Source of the DNA: Thermoflexales bacterium
GTDB taxonomy: Bacteria; Chloroflexota; Anaerolineae; S140-20
Assembly: GCA_015484715.1 (NCBI GenBank)
Contig: WFUY01000103.1
Span: forward strand, 1-14,167
Length of the DNA stretch: 14,167 bases
Direction of reading: 5' to 3'
Both the position numbers and the translations under genes were made by a program. Position 1 is the stretch's first letter, and each line of letters opens with the position of its first letter. Of this stretch, positions 1 to 8,282 are shown in pieces. Below the pieces are notes generated by a model. The model had not been told where the DNA came from. It saw nothing but the letters and a program-made list of their open reading frames with translations, and made no database searches.

Positions 1-2
1 AC

Positions 3-78
<76 letters not shown>

Positions 79-311
79 GAGGGGGCCTGCGGCCCCAGAG
101 GGCAACCGACCTTTCCAAGGTACCCCATCTCAAAGGCGGCGAACAGGAGTAGTAGGCCATCCCCGCAGCGAGCCGGGAAAGACCAGGTGGAAGCCCGGCA
201 AACGGTGCCCCCGGGGAGCGCCAGAAGGCCGAACTCGCCTGGGAGCCGTGGCTGCGAACGGACAACCCCAGTAGTAGCCACCGGGTCGCGCCCGTTACCG
301 CGCTCAGAGTG

Positions 312-419
<108 letters not shown>

Positions 420-442
420 AAACAGGGTGGTACCGCGGAGTG

Positions 443-474
443 CCCCTTCGTCCCTGATCGGCGAAGGGGTTTTT
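443..474 (+). terminator. T-box-controlled intrinsic terminator
   Basis: CCCCTTCG (443-450) pairs perfectly with CGAAGGGG (462-469), with an 11-nt loop and five Ts at 470-474. Bases 446-450 are also needed for the antiterminator helix with 436-440, so the two folds exclude each other, the hallmark of transcriptional T-boxes. Confidence 0.92.
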
Positions 475-497
475 GTATACGCCCGGTAACTGTTCAC

Positions 498-590
498 CCT
501 CCCGCAGGTTAGGTGCGTTCCCGATGCGAAACCGTAGGTCAAATAGCCCATCGGGGCTGAAAGGGCCCTCGACCGGTGACCTGCGGGGGG
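498..590 (+). other. unassigned structured region between T-box terminator and ilvE
   Basis: The 215 bases between the terminator and ilvE hold no convincing ORF but do fold. 498-509 pairs with 579-590 (12 bp, one G-U), and inside it CCCGATG (520-526) pairs with CATCGGG (549-555). A competing local hairpin is possible: AGCCC 545-549 with GGGCT 554-558. There is no second T-box motif and I recognise no known riboswitch core. This could be a 5' UTR structure, a second aptamer or simply GC-rich spacer. Confidence 0.4.
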
Positions 591-689
591 TAGGTTGAGA
601 AGCCCGTCCGAGGTGCAGGATTGGGCCGGCGAGGGCGAGAGGCGAGGGGGGAAAGCTCAACAGAGGACATAGCCGCAGCGGAGGAGCCT

Positions 690-1625
690 ATGACCATCGC
701 CAAGACCCCCTGGATCTGGTTCAACGGTGAGCTGGTGCCCTGGGAGGAGGCGAAAGTCCACGTCTTCACCCACGCCCTGCACTACGGCTCCAGCGTCTTC
801 GAGGGGATGCGGGCCTACGACACCCCCCGGGGGCCGGCCATCCTGGGGCTGGAGCCCCACGTGCGTCGCCTGCTCAACTCCTGCAAGCTCTACCGGATGC
901 CCGTCCCCTACACGCTGGACCAGCTCTGCGAGGCCATCCTGACCACCGTGCGGGCCAACGGCCACCGGGCCTGCTACATCCGCCCCCTCGTCTTCCGGGG
1001 CTTCGACACCTTCGCCCTGGACCCCCGCTCCTGCCCCGTGGAGGTGGTGATCGGCACCATCGAGTGGGGACGCTACCTGGGGGCCGAGGCCATCGAGCAG
1101 GGTGTGGACGTGGGGATCAGTAGCTGGCGGCGGATGGCTCCCAACACCTTCCCGGCGATGGCCAAGATCGGGGGGCAGTACATCAACTCCCAGATCATCA
1201 CGATGGAGGCCCACGACCACGGCTACGTGGAGGGGATCGCCCTGGACGCCAACGGCTACGTGAGCGAGGGGAGCGGTGAGAACGTCTTCGTCGTCTACGA
1301 AGGGGTCCTCTACACCCCGCCCCTGGCCGCTTCCATCCTGGCCGGCGTGACCCGCCGCTTCGTGATCACCCTGGCCCGCGATCTGGGGTACGAGATGCGC
1401 GAACAGTTCATCCCGCGCGAGATGCTCTACATCGCCGACGAGGTCTTCCTCACCGGCACCGCCGCCGAGATCACGCCGGTGCGTTCCATTGATAGGATAC
1501 CCATCGGCAACGGGGGGCGCGGCCCTGTCACACAGCGGCTCCAGGAAGCCTTCTTCGCCATCGTCAGCGGCGAGGCCGAGGACCGACACGGTTGGCTGAC
1601 CTACGTCAACGAGACGGTGGCGTGA
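690..1625 (+). CDS. ilvE: branched-chain amino acid aminotransferase
   Basis: Class IV PLP-dependent aminotransferase that interconverts Leu/Ile/Val and their 2-oxo acids using 2-oxoglutarate/glutamate, in the cytosol. It is 311 aa, the normal IlvE length. Family marks: HALHYGSSVFEGMRAY near residues 28-43, IRPLVFRG near 97-104, the PLP lysine in MAKIGGQYINS (Lys159), EGSGENVF near 193-200 and EVFLTGTAAEI near the C-terminus that binds the cofactor phosphate. The frame is open upstream to an ATG at 621, but the ATG at 690 is preferred: homology begins there (WIWFNGELVPW) and GGAGGAG (680-686) lies 3 nt before it. It is the first gene behind the Leu T-box, which makes leucine-responsive attenuation likely. 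The metal-dependent hydrolase gene follows after 31 nt. A D-amino acid aminotransferase or ADC lyase of the same fold is less likely given the T-box and leuS. Confidence 0.95.
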   Translation: MTIAKTPWIWFNGELVPWEEAKVHVFTHALHYGSSVFEGMRAYDTPRGPAILGLEPHVRRLLNSCKLYRMPVPYTLDQLCEAILTTVRANGHRACYIRPLVFRGFDTFALDPRSCPVEVVIGTIEWGRYLGAEAIEQGVDVGISSWRRMAPNTFPAMAKIGGQYINSQIITMEAHDHGYVEGIALDANGYVSEGSGENVFVVYEGVLYTPPLAASILAGVTRRFVITLARDLGYEMREQFIPREMLYIADEVFLTGTAAEITPVRSIDRIPIGNGGRGPVTQRLQEAFFAIVSGEAEDRHGWLTYVNETVA

Positions 1626-1656
1626 CAAAACCAACGAGAAAGGGGGAACCGGAGTC

Positions 1657-2172
1657 TTGACCTTCACCGCCCACATCGGCGCCGGCGTCATCGGCGCCTA
1701 CCTCATAGACGCCCTCATCTTCCACCGGCCGATGACGCCCGAGACGATGGGCGTTGCCATTGGCCTCAGCCTGCTGCCGGACCTGGACAGTGTCTACGTC
1801 CTGACGGCGACGAAGAACTGGCAGTTCAAGGACCGCAACCGGCACCACCGCTTCTTCAGCCACACGCCGCTCTTCTTCCTGAGCCTGGCGCTGCTGCTGA
1901 CGCCTTTTCTGAACCTACGGGCCTTGACCCTCTTCATCGGGTTGACGCTGCTGCACCTGGTGCTGGACAGTTGGGCGACCGACGACGGGATTATGTGGCT
2001 CTGGCCCTTCCGCGAACGCCAGTACGCCCTGGTGCCCATCCAGGAGCGAGGGCCGGAACTCTTCGGGATGACCTACTACCGGCAACGGTACTTCCGCCAG
2101 TGGTACGTGGCCCTGGCCGAGCTGCTCCTGCTCCTGGGCGGCCTGCTCGTGGGCGTGCAAGTTGTCGGGTAA
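1657..2172 (+). CDS. membrane-bound metal-dependent hydrolase (YdjM/DUF457-like)
   Basis: A 171-aa protein with a predicted membrane nature: hydrophobic stretches near residues 7-22, 72-100 and 150-170. Conserved polar residues are typical of the YdjM/DUF457 family: His6 near the N-terminus, LLPDLDS (Asp42, Asp44), RHHRFFSHT (His63, His64, His69) and HLVLDSW (His100, Asp104). They probably form a metal site at the membrane face. The substrate of the family is not established; links to phospholipid or DNA-damage response are only suggested. The start is TTG at 1657; AGGGGG at 1641-1646 is the likely ribosome site with a long spacer, and GGAG at 1651-1654 is closer than usual, so the start is moderately sure. 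It sits in the ilvE-leuS operon, 31 nt after ilvE, and its stop lies 25 nt before the next start. Confidence 0.8.
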   Translation: MTFTAHIGAGVIGAYLIDALIFHRPMTPETMGVAIGLSLLPDLDSVYVLTATKNWQFKDRNRHHRFFSHTPLFFLSLALLLTPFLNLRALTLFIGLTLLHLVLDSWATDDGIMWLWPFRERQYALVPIQERGPELFGMTYYRQRYFRQWYVALAELLLLLGGLLVGVQVVG

Positions 2173-2197
2173 ACCAGAGACTTGGAGTATCCGGGGG

Positions 2198-2581
2198 ATG
2201 GGCGACATCTACCTGGAACTGATCGTCGCCAACGTACACGACTGGACCCGCCAGCGGGAGGTCTCGTTCCTCGTGGACACCGGCTCAACCCGCGCCTGGA
2301 TACCCCAGGAAATCGCCGGAGAGCTGGGGATCGAGCCTGTCGGGACGGTACCCCTGGAGCTGGCGGATGGTTCCATCAAAGCGCTGCCCTATGGATTCTG
2401 CCTCTTCGACTTCGGAGGGAAGCGGATCGTGGGCAACGTGGTCATCGGGCCGCCGGGGAGCGAGCCCATCGTGGGCACCCACGTGCTCCAGGACTTCCGC
2501 GTGGTGGTGGATTTGGAACGACCCACGGTATCACGCCGTCGAGCGATGAGAGCCAAGTACGCGATGGGGGGAGAGCTATGA
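2198..2581 (+). CDS. retropepsin-like (clan AA) aspartic protease family protein
   Basis: A 127-aa single-lobe aspartic protease. The catalytic motif FLVDTGSTRAWIP places DTG at residues 27-29. A second family signature, PIVGTHVLQDFRVVVD, near residues 89-104 resembles the hydrophobic-hydrophobic-Gly region of retropepsins. With one DTG per chain it would have to act as a homodimer (family knowledge). There is no signal peptide or membrane segment, so a cytosolic role is likely; the substrate is unknown. ATG at 2198 is preferred over an in-frame TTG at 2162 because GGAG at 2184-2187 precedes it and the longer form would overlap the previous gene. The stop overlaps the leuS start as ATGA (2578-2581), implying translational coupling. 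Its place between ilvE and leuS is unusual for this family. Confidence 0.85.
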   Translation: MGDIYLELIVANVHDWTRQREVSFLVDTGSTRAWIPQEIAGELGIEPVGTVPLELADGSIKALPYGFCLFDFGGKRIVGNVVIGPPGSEPIVGTHVLQDFRVVVDLERPTVSRRRAMRAKYAMGGEL

Positions 2582-5358
2582 CGGATCCATACGTGCCCCA
2601 GGAGATCGAACCCAAGTGGCAGCAACGGTGGGAGGCCGACGGGATCTACCGCGCCGTGGTGGACCCCGACCGCCCCAAGTTCTACTACCTGACGATGCTG
2701 CCTTATCCGTCGGGTGACCTGCACATCGGCCACTGGTATGCGATGACGCCCAGCGACGCCCAGGCCCGCTACTACCGGATGCGGGGCTACAACGTCCTCT
2801 TCCCGATGGGGTTCGATGCCTTCGGGCTGCCGGCCGAGAACGCTGCCATCAAGCACGGCATCCATCCCCGAGAGTGGACCTATGCCAACATCGAACGGAT
2901 GCGCCGCCAGCTCCGTTCGATGGGCGCGATGTTCGACTGGGAGCGGGAGGCCGTCACCTGCGACCCCGAGTACTACCGCTGGAACCAGTGGTTCTTCCTG
3001 AAGTTCTACGAGCGCGGGCTGGCCTACCGGGCCAGGGCCGCCGTGGACTTCTGCCCCTCCTGCAACACCACCCTGGCCCGCGAGCAGGTCTGGGGGGAGG
3101 AGCGGGTCTGCGAGCGCTGCGGCACGCCGGTGGTCAAGAAGGACCTGGAACAGTGGTTCTTCAAGATCACCGCCTACGCCGAGGAACTGCTGGACTTCTC
3201 CCAGATCGAGTGGCCGGAGCGGGTGGTCACGATGCAGCGCAACTGGATCGGGCGCAGCGAGGGGGCCGACGTCATCTTCCGCTCCGAAGAAGGGGACGAG
3301 ATCGAGGTCTTCACCACCCGGCCCGACACGCTGTGGGGGGCGACCTTTATGGTCCTGGCCCCCGAGCACCCGCTGGTGGAGAAGCTGACGACGCCGGAGT
3401 ACCGGGAGGCCGTCGAGGCCTACCAGTACCAGGCCGCCCGCCAGAGCGAGATCCAGCGGCTGGCCCTGGACAAGGAGAAGACGGGCCAGTTCATCGGCGC
3501 TTATGCCATCAACCCGGTCAACGAGGCCCGCATCCCCATCTGGATCGCCGACTACGTGCTGATGACCTACGGGACGGGGGCGATTATGGCGGTGCCGGCC
3601 CACGACGAGCGGGACTTCGAGTTCGCCCTGAAGTTCGGCCTGCCCGTCATCCCCGTCATCGCGCCGCCCTCGGGTCAGGCCAAGAGCGTCCTGCGGGCCG
3701 GCAGCTACCGGGAGGGCCTGACCGAAGCGCTGCGGGAGGCCGGCTTCGCCTTCGAGGAGGCCGACGGCGACCTCCAGGTCACCCTGGACGAGGCGGACCG
3801 AGAGCGCTACATCGCCCTGGTCCGGTCCTACCTGAAGCCGGGCACCTGGACGGAGGTGGTCGGGGCCGGATGGGCCTTCGTCTTCGCCGACGGCCCGGTG
3901 ATGAACGTCGGCTCCATCGAGGAGGAGCGCCGGATCCTGGAACGGTGCCAGGAACTGGACCCCGCCGTCCAAGCGAAGCGGACGGTGGCCGAACTGCTGT
4001 GGGACCAGGCCTTCTACCGGGACCTGCTCTTCCACGACGCCTACGAGCGGATGATCAACTCCGGTCCGCTGACGGGCACGCCCGGCGAGGAAGCGGTCCG
4101 GCGCACCACCGCCTGGCTGGAGGAGCGGGAGGTGGGTAAGGCCGCCGTCAACTACCGGCTGCGCGACTGGCTGATCAGCCGACAGCGCTACTGGGGCACC
4201 CCCATCCCCATCGTCTACTGCCCCGAGTGCGGGACGGTGCCCGTGCCCGAGGAGGAACTGCCCGTCCTCCTGCCTGAGGATGTGGACTGGAGGCCGACGG
4301 GGGAGAACCCCCTGCGCTACCACGAAGCGTTCCTGCACACCACCTGCCCCCGCTGTGGCGGGCCGGCCCACCGCGAGACGGACACGATGGACACCTTCGT
4401 GGACTCCTCGTGGTATCAGTACCGCTACCTGAGCCCTGACTACGACCAGGGGCCGTGGGACCCCGAGGAAGGGGCCTACTGGCTGCCGGTGGACCAGTAC
4501 ACGGGCGGCATCGAGCACGCCACAATGCACCTGCTCTACACCCGCTTCTTCACCAAAGTCCTGCGGGACCTGGGGCTGGTGGACTTCGATGAGCCGATGC
4601 TGCGCCTCTACAACCAGGGAACCGTCCTGGGCGAGGACGGGGAGAAGATGTCCAAGAGCCGGGGCAACGTCGTCGCGCCGGACGATCTGGTGGAGCAGTA
4701 CGGAGCGGACACGGTGCGGGCCTACCTGATGTTCTTCGCCCGCTGGGACCAGGGCGGGCCGTGGGACAGCCAGGGGATCAAGGGCCCCCGTCGCTTCCTG
4801 GAGGACGTCTGGCGGCTGGTGCTGGAGCCGGTGGACCCGGCCCAGGCGGAGGCGACGCCCACCGAGGAGCAGGTGCGGGTGCTGCGCCGCAAGACCCACC
4901 AGACCATCAAGCGCTGCACCGAGGATATGGAAGCCTTCGCCTTCAACACCTACGTGGCCGCCCTGATGGAGTTCCGCAACGTGCTGCAGGAGGCGAAACG
5001 GACGCCCGTCGCCGGCAGCGAGGCCTGGGAGGAGGCCATCGAAACGCTCCTGCTGCTGATGGCTCCCATCACCCCCCACATCGCCGAGGAGCTGTGGGTG
5101 CGCACGGGCCGGCCCTACAGCATCCACCAACAGCGCTGGCCCACCTGGGACGAGGCCATCGCCGCCGAGGAGACCTTCACCCTGGTCATCCAGGTCAACG
5201 GCAAGGTGCGCGACCGGGTTGAGGTGCCGGTGGGCATCAGCGAGGAAAAGGCGCGGGAGATCGCCCTCGCCTCCGAGGCGGTCCGGCGCCGTCTGAACGG
5301 TCGGGAGCCCAAGCGGGTCATCTACGTCCCAGGCCGCCTGGTGAACGTGGTGGTGTAG
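2578..5358 (+). CDS. leuS: leucyl-tRNA synthetase with an enlarged editing domain
   Basis: Class Ia synthetase that charges tRNA-Leu with leucine and hydrolyses mischarged tRNA. Rossmann signatures: HIGH at residues 49-52 and KMSKS at 690-694. The CP1 editing domain has TTRPDT (246-251) and AVPAHDERD with the invariant editing Asp near 343. Two zinc-ribbon-like cysteine sets are visible (C159, C162, C178, C181; C548, C551, C590, C593). The C-terminus IQVNGKVRDRVEVP matches the tRNA-binding domain. The protein is 926 aa, longer than most bacterial LeuS (roughly 800-880). The excess lies between APPSG (near 363) and ERMINSGPLTG (near 490), where most LeuS have some 20-30 residues. The start is fixed by the ATGA overlap with the protease and by homology at YVPQEIEPKWQQRW. 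The frame is open further upstream, but that extension would run through the protease gene in another frame. Probably under the same Leu T-box as ilvE. Confidence 0.97.
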   Translation: MTDPYVPQEIEPKWQQRWEADGIYRAVVDPDRPKFYYLTMLPYPSGDLHIGHWYAMTPSDAQARYYRMRGYNVLFPMGFDAFGLPAENAAIKHGIHPREWTYANIERMRRQLRSMGAMFDWEREAVTCDPEYYRWNQWFFLKFYERGLAYRARAAVDFCPSCNTTLAREQVWGEERVCERCGTPVVKKDLEQWFFKITAYAEELLDFSQIEWPERVVTMQRNWIGRSEGADVIFRSEEGDEIEVFTTRPDTLWGATFMVLAPEHPLVEKLTTPEYREAVEAYQYQAARQSEIQRLALDKEKTGQFIGAYAINPVNEARIPIWIADYVLMTYGTGAIMAVPAHDERDFEFALKFGLPVIPVIAPPSGQAKSVLRAGSYREGLTEALREAGFAFEEADGDLQVTLDEADRERYIALVRSYLKPGTWTEVVGAGWAFVFADGPVMNVGSIEEERRILERCQELDPAVQAKRTVAELLWDQAFYRDLLFHDAYERMINSGPLTGTPGEEAVRRTTAWLEEREVGKAAVNYRLRDWLISRQRYWGTPIPIVYCPECGTVPVPEEELPVLLPEDVDWRPTGENPLRYHEAFLHTTCPRCGGPAHRETDTMDTFVDSSWYQYRYLSPDYDQGPWDPEEGAYWLPVDQYTGGIEHATMHLLYTRFFTKVLRDLGLVDFDEPMLRLYNQGTVLGEDGEKMSKSRGNVVAPDDLVEQYGADTVRAYLMFFARWDQGGPWDSQGIKGPRRFLEDVWRLVLEPVDPAQAEATPTEEQVRVLRRKTHQTIKRCTEDMEAFAFNTYVAALMEFRNVLQEAKRTPVAGSEAWEEAIETLLLLMAPITPHIAEELWVRTGRPYSIHQQRWPTWDEAIAAEETFTLVIQVNGKVRDRVEVPVGISEEKAREIALASEAVRRRLNGREPKRVIYVPGRLVNVVV

Positions 5359-5420
5359 GCCGCCATCGGGAGCCAACGCCGGAATCCCCGTCCTGGTGCC
5401 CCACACCGTCCAGACCGCTA

Positions 5421-5458
5421 CAGCCCCGGAACCCCCATTCCGGGGCTGTTCCTCTTTT
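5421..5458 (+). terminator. intrinsic terminator after leuS
   Basis: A perfect 11-bp stem, 5421-5431 with 5438-5448, with a 6-nt loop, followed by TTCCTCTTTT. It lies 63 nt after the leuS stop and ends the T-box operon. Confidence 0.85.
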
Positions 5459-5468
5459 CCGCCACCGC

Positions 5469-5497
5469 TTGCCTCCCCCCGCCGGATGTGCTACAAT
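5469..5497 (+). promoter_or_regulatory. sigma70-type promoter for the Uma2 gene
   Basis: TTGCCT (5469-5474) and TACAAT (5492-5497) are separated by 17 bp, directly after the leuS terminator and about 50 nt before the next start codon. Confidence 0.75.
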
Positions 5498-5548
5498 GGG
5501 TGCAGGAGACCCGGATCGGCTGTCGAAGGCTGAAGAGGAGAGAGAGCG

Positions 5549-6178
5549 ATGGCCCTGCCGATGATCGCCCCACCCCCTGTCCGTCGGGAGGAGCCGGACC
5601 TGCCCGCCGAGGGGGGGCCTTGGCCGGCCCAAGGGGAGTGGACCTACGAGGATTACCTGCGCCTCCCCGATGACGGACGCCGCTACGAGATCATCCAAGG
5701 AGTGCTCTACGTGACCGCCGCCCCCCGCTTCAACCACCAGTACGTCGTCGGTGAGCTTTTTGCCGCGCTCCGGGCCTACGTCCGCGAGCGCGGCTTGGGC
5801 GTTGTGATCCCGGCTCCCTTCGAGGTGCACCTGGGGAAGCGCATCCGCCCGGTCCAGCCCGACCTGATCTTCCTGCGGGCGGAGCGGCAGCCCTCGCCCG
5901 AGGCCGGCCACTTTGAAGGAGCCCCCGACCTGGTCGTCGAAGTCCTCTCCCCCTCCACGGCCCGCACCGACCGCGTGGTCAAGTTCTGGGTCTACGAGCA
6001 GAGCGGGGTGCCCGAGTACTGGATCGTGGACCCCCACGCCCGGTCCGTGGAGGTCTACCTGCTCCGGGAGGGCATCTACACCCTCCACGGCCAGTACGTC
6101 GGCAGCGAAACGCTCACCTCCCCCACCTTCCCGGAACTCGCCTTGCCCGTCCAGAGCCTCTTCCCCGAGCTGACCTGA
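5549..6178 (+). CDS. Uma2 family (DUF820) restriction-endonuclease-fold protein
   Basis: A 209-aa PD-(D/E)XK-fold protein of the Uma2 family, abundant as scattered paralogues in Chloroflexota, Cyanobacteria and Deinococcota. Visible signatures: RRYEIIQGVLYV (Glu47), QPDLIFL (Asp105), GAPDLVVEVLSPSTARTD (Asp127, Glu131) and GVPEYWIVDP. The nuclease-type metal-binding residues appear intact. The biological role is unsettled; some members are linked to mobile elements, but no transposase is present here. The first 30 residues are Pro/Glu-rich and probably disordered. GAGGAGAG before the ATG gives a clear ribosome site. It has its own promoter and stands alone between the leuS operon and fhs, so it is probably an independent insertion in the housekeeping background. 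Confidence 0.9.
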   Translation: MALPMIAPPPVRREEPDLPAEGGPWPAQGEWTYEDYLRLPDDGRRYEIIQGVLYVTAAPRFNHQYVVGELFAALRAYVRERGLGVVIPAPFEVHLGKRIRPVQPDLIFLRAERQPSPEAGHFEGAPDLVVEVLSPSTARTDRVVKFWVYEQSGVPEYWIVDPHARSVEVYLLREGIYTLHGQYVGSETLTSPTFPELALPVQSLFPELT

Positions 6179-6210
6179 CCACCACTTGGAGCAACCCTCA
6201 TAGCCGAGTC

Positions 6211-6224
6211 GTGACATCTGTCAC
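6211..6224. promoter_or_regulatory. perfect inverted repeat, candidate operator upstream of fhs
   Basis: GTGACA-TC-TGTCAC is a perfect 6+6 palindrome with a 2-nt centre, abutting the -35 box of the candidate fhs promoter. Its size and symmetry fit a dimeric HTH regulator. The regulator is not identifiable from sequence. Confidence 0.45.
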
Positions 6225-6253
6225 TTGCCCTCGTGAAAAAGTTGTGCTAACCT
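6225..6253 (+). promoter_or_regulatory. candidate extended -10 promoter for fhs
   Basis: TTGCCC (6225-6230), a 17-bp spacer, then TAACCT (6248-6253) preceded by TG at 6245-6246 (extended -10). The -10 is weak. If used, it gives a leader of about 160 nt that contains the palindromic repeat at 6289-6382. Confidence 0.45.
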
Positions 6254-6288
6254 CACAAAAGCCGGGGTCTCGCCCACCGAGAAGTTGC

Positions 6289-6382
6289 TTTCACCGCAAG
6301 GGCTCGGAGGACGCTGAGACACTGATGGACTCTCCGCTGAACTCACCACAATCTCTGTGCCCCTCTGTGCCTCTGGGGTGAA
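6289..6382. repeat. degenerate palindromic intergenic repeat
   Basis: Begins TTTCACCGCA and ends with GGTGAA at 6377-6382, so the ends are inverted. The interior arms are imperfect complements, and the right arm holds a tandem CTCTGTGCC unit (starting near 6353 and 6363). It looks like the CACAGAG-type short palindromic repeats common between genes in many environmental bacteria. Confidence 0.5.
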
Positions 6383-6422
6383 TCTCGGACCTCAACCACA
6401 CAAGCATAAATGGGGGTGAACT

Positions 6423-8171
6423 ATGACCAGTAAGACGGTACCCAGCGACCTGGAAATCGCCCAGGCAGCAGAGCTCAAGCCGATCCTCGAGATCGCCGAG
6501 TCCATCGGCCTCACCGAAGAGGACCTGGACCTCTACGGCAAGTACAAGGCCAAGGTCCATCTGGACGTCCTAGAGAAATTTGCCGACCGTCCCCAAGGGA
6601 AGTACATTGACGTCACCGCCATCACCCCCACGCCCCTGGGGGAGGGCAAGACGACGACGACCATCGGCCTGACCCAGGCCCTGGGCCGCCTGGGCAAGAA
6701 GGTGATGACCTGCATCCGGCAGCCCTCGATGGGGCCTACCTTCGGCATCAAGGGGGGAGCCGCGGGTGGTGGCTACTCCCAGGTCGTCCCGATGGAGGAC
6801 TTCAACCTCCACCTCACGGGCGACATCCACGCCGTCGGGGTGGCCCACAACCTGCTGGCGGCGGCCATTGACGCCCGCATCATGCACGAGGACCGCCTTT
6901 CCGATGAGCAACTGGCGGCCATCGGCCTGCGTCGGCTGAACATTGACCCTTACAGCATCACCTGGAACCGGGTGGTGGACGTCAACGACCGGGCGCTGCG
7001 CAACGTCATCATCGGCCTGGGCACCAAGTGGGATGGTCGCCCCCGCCAGAGCGGCTTCGACATCACCGTCGCCTCCGAAGTGATGGCCATCTTGGCCCTG
7101 GCCACCAGCCTCAAGGACCTGCGGGAGCGGCTGGGCCGCATCGTCATCGGCACCAGCAAGGCGCGGGAGCCCATCACCGCCGAGGATTTGGGCGTGGCCG
7201 GCGCGATGACCGTTCTGATGAAGGACGCCCTGATGCCCAACCTGATGCAGACGCTGGAGGGGCAGCCCGCCTTCGTCCACGCCGGCCCCTTCGCCAACAT
7301 CGCCCACGGCAACTCCTCCGTCATCGCCGACCAGATCGCCGTCCGGCTGGCCGACTACGTGGTCACCGAGAGCGGCTTCGGGGCCGACTGTGGGATGGAG
7401 AAGTTCTTCGACATCAAGTGTCGCGTCAGCGGCCTCATCCCCAACGTCGTCGTCATGGTCGCCACCGTCCGCGCTCTCAAGATGCACGGCGGCGGCCCGC
7501 GCGTCGTGCCCGGCAAGCCCTTGGACCCGGCCTACACCGAGGAGAACCTGGAGCTGCTGGAGAAAGGGCTGGCGAACCTGGGCGCCAACATCCAGATCGC
7601 CAAGAAGTTCGGCATTCCCGTCGTCGTCGCCGTCAACACCTTTGCCACCGACACCGAGGCGGAGCTGGAGATGGTGAAGCGCTACGCGGTGGAGGCGGGG
7701 GCCGAGAGCGCCCACGTCTGCACCCACTGGCGAGACGGCGGTGCTGGGGCCGTCGAACTGGCCGAGGGCGTGATCGCGGCCGCCGAGAAGCCCTCCGACT
7801 TTCGCTTCCTCTATCCGCTGGACTGGCCCATCAAGAAGAAGATCGAGACCATCGCCAAGGAGATCTACGGAGCCGACGGCGTGGTCTACGAGGCGGCGGC
7901 CGAGCGCAAGATCAAGCTCTACACCGACCTGGGCTACGACAACATGCCCATCTGCATGGCCAAGACCCACCTCTCCCTCTCCCACGACCCCAACTGGAAG
8001 GGCGTGCCCAAGGGGTTCACCCTGCCCGTCCGGGACATCCGGGCCTCGGTGGGCGCCGGATTCCTCTACCCCCTCTGTGGCGAGATGCGCACGATGCCCG
8101 GCCTCCCCTCCCGTCCCGCCTTCTTGAATGTGGACCTGGATGAGGATGGGAAGGTTGTGGGCCTCTTCTAA
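6423..8171 (+). CDS. fhs: formate--tetrahydrofolate ligase
   Basis: ATP-dependent ligase forming 10-formyl-THF from formate and THF; it is the entry step of the folate (methyl) branch of the Wood-Ljungdahl pathway and can run in reverse to make ATP. The protein is 582 aa, slightly above the usual 555-560; the N-terminus has a short extra helix-like segment. Visible marks: P-loop [10 protein letters not shown] near residues 70-79, [36 protein letters not shown] (diagnostic of Fhs), GGGPRVVPG and [10 protein letters not shown] near the C-terminus. GGGGGTGA (6412-6419) lies 3 nt before the ATG. It is monocistronic by layout: hairpins follow, then the malic enzyme operon, whose last gene, folD, takes the 10-formyl-THF product onward. 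Identity is certain; catalytic direction is not visible. Confidence 0.98.
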   Translation: MTSKTVPSDLEIAQAAELKPILEIAESIGLTEEDLDLYGKYKAKVHLDVLEKFADRPQGKYIDVTAITPTPLGEGKTTTTIGLTQALGRLGKKVMTCIRQPSMGPTFGIKGGAAGGGYSQVVPMEDFNLHLTGDIHAVGVAHNLLAAAIDARIMHEDRLSDEQLAAIGLRRLNIDPYSITWNRVVDVNDRALRNVIIGLGTKWDGRPRQSGFDITVASEVMAILALATSLKDLRERLGRIVIGTSKAREPITAEDLGVAGAMTVLMKDALMPNLMQTLEGQPAFVHAGPFANIAHGNSSVIADQIAVRLADYVVTESGFGADCGMEKFFDIKCRVSGLIPNVVVMVATVRALKMHGGGPRVVPGKPLDPAYTEENLELLEKGLANLGANIQIAKKFGIPVVVAVNTFATDTEAELEMVKRYAVEAGAESAHVCTHWRDGGAGAVELAEGVIAAAEKPSDFRFLYPLDWPIKKKIETIAKEIYGADGVVYEAAAERKIKLYTDLGYDNMPICMAKTHLSLSHDPNWKGVPKGFTLPVRDIRASVGAGFLYPLCGEMRTMPGLPSRPAFLNVDLDEDGKVVGLF

Positions 8172-8190
8172 TCGCCATGGGAAACCCCTG

Positions 8191-8213
8191 GGGGCCGGTC
8201 TAGGACCGGCCCC
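8191..8213 (+). terminator. strong hairpin after fhs (no T-run)
   Basis: GGGGCCGGTC (8191-8200) and GACCGGCCCC (8204-8213) form a perfect 10-bp stem with a TAG loop, 20 nt after fhs. There is no T-run, so it may be a weak terminator or a 3'-end stabiliser. Confidence 0.45.
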
Positions 8214-8282
8214 ACCTCTCCTGGATGGGCGTGCTGCCGATCCATCCCACCGGGGTGGGAAAGGAGGTGAAGCTGGAGAGAC

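Noticed and set aside
475..689. A second T-box or known riboswitch before ilvE
   Set aside because: There is no AGGGTGGTACCGCG-type motif, specifier loop or terminator, and no known aptamer core was recognised.
2182..2577. N-terminal extension of LeuS
   Set aside because: The frame is open, but the residues are unlike LeuS and the stretch is coded in another frame by the aspartic protease. The ATGA overlap sets the start at 2578.
2389..5406. Very long open frame on the minus strand opposite leuS
   Set aside because: It mirrors the leuS frame in high-GC DNA, has low-complexity composition and no recognisable domain, while leuS on the plus strand is unmistakable. The long minus-strand frame opposite fhs and malic enzyme (6570-9701) is rejected for the same reason.
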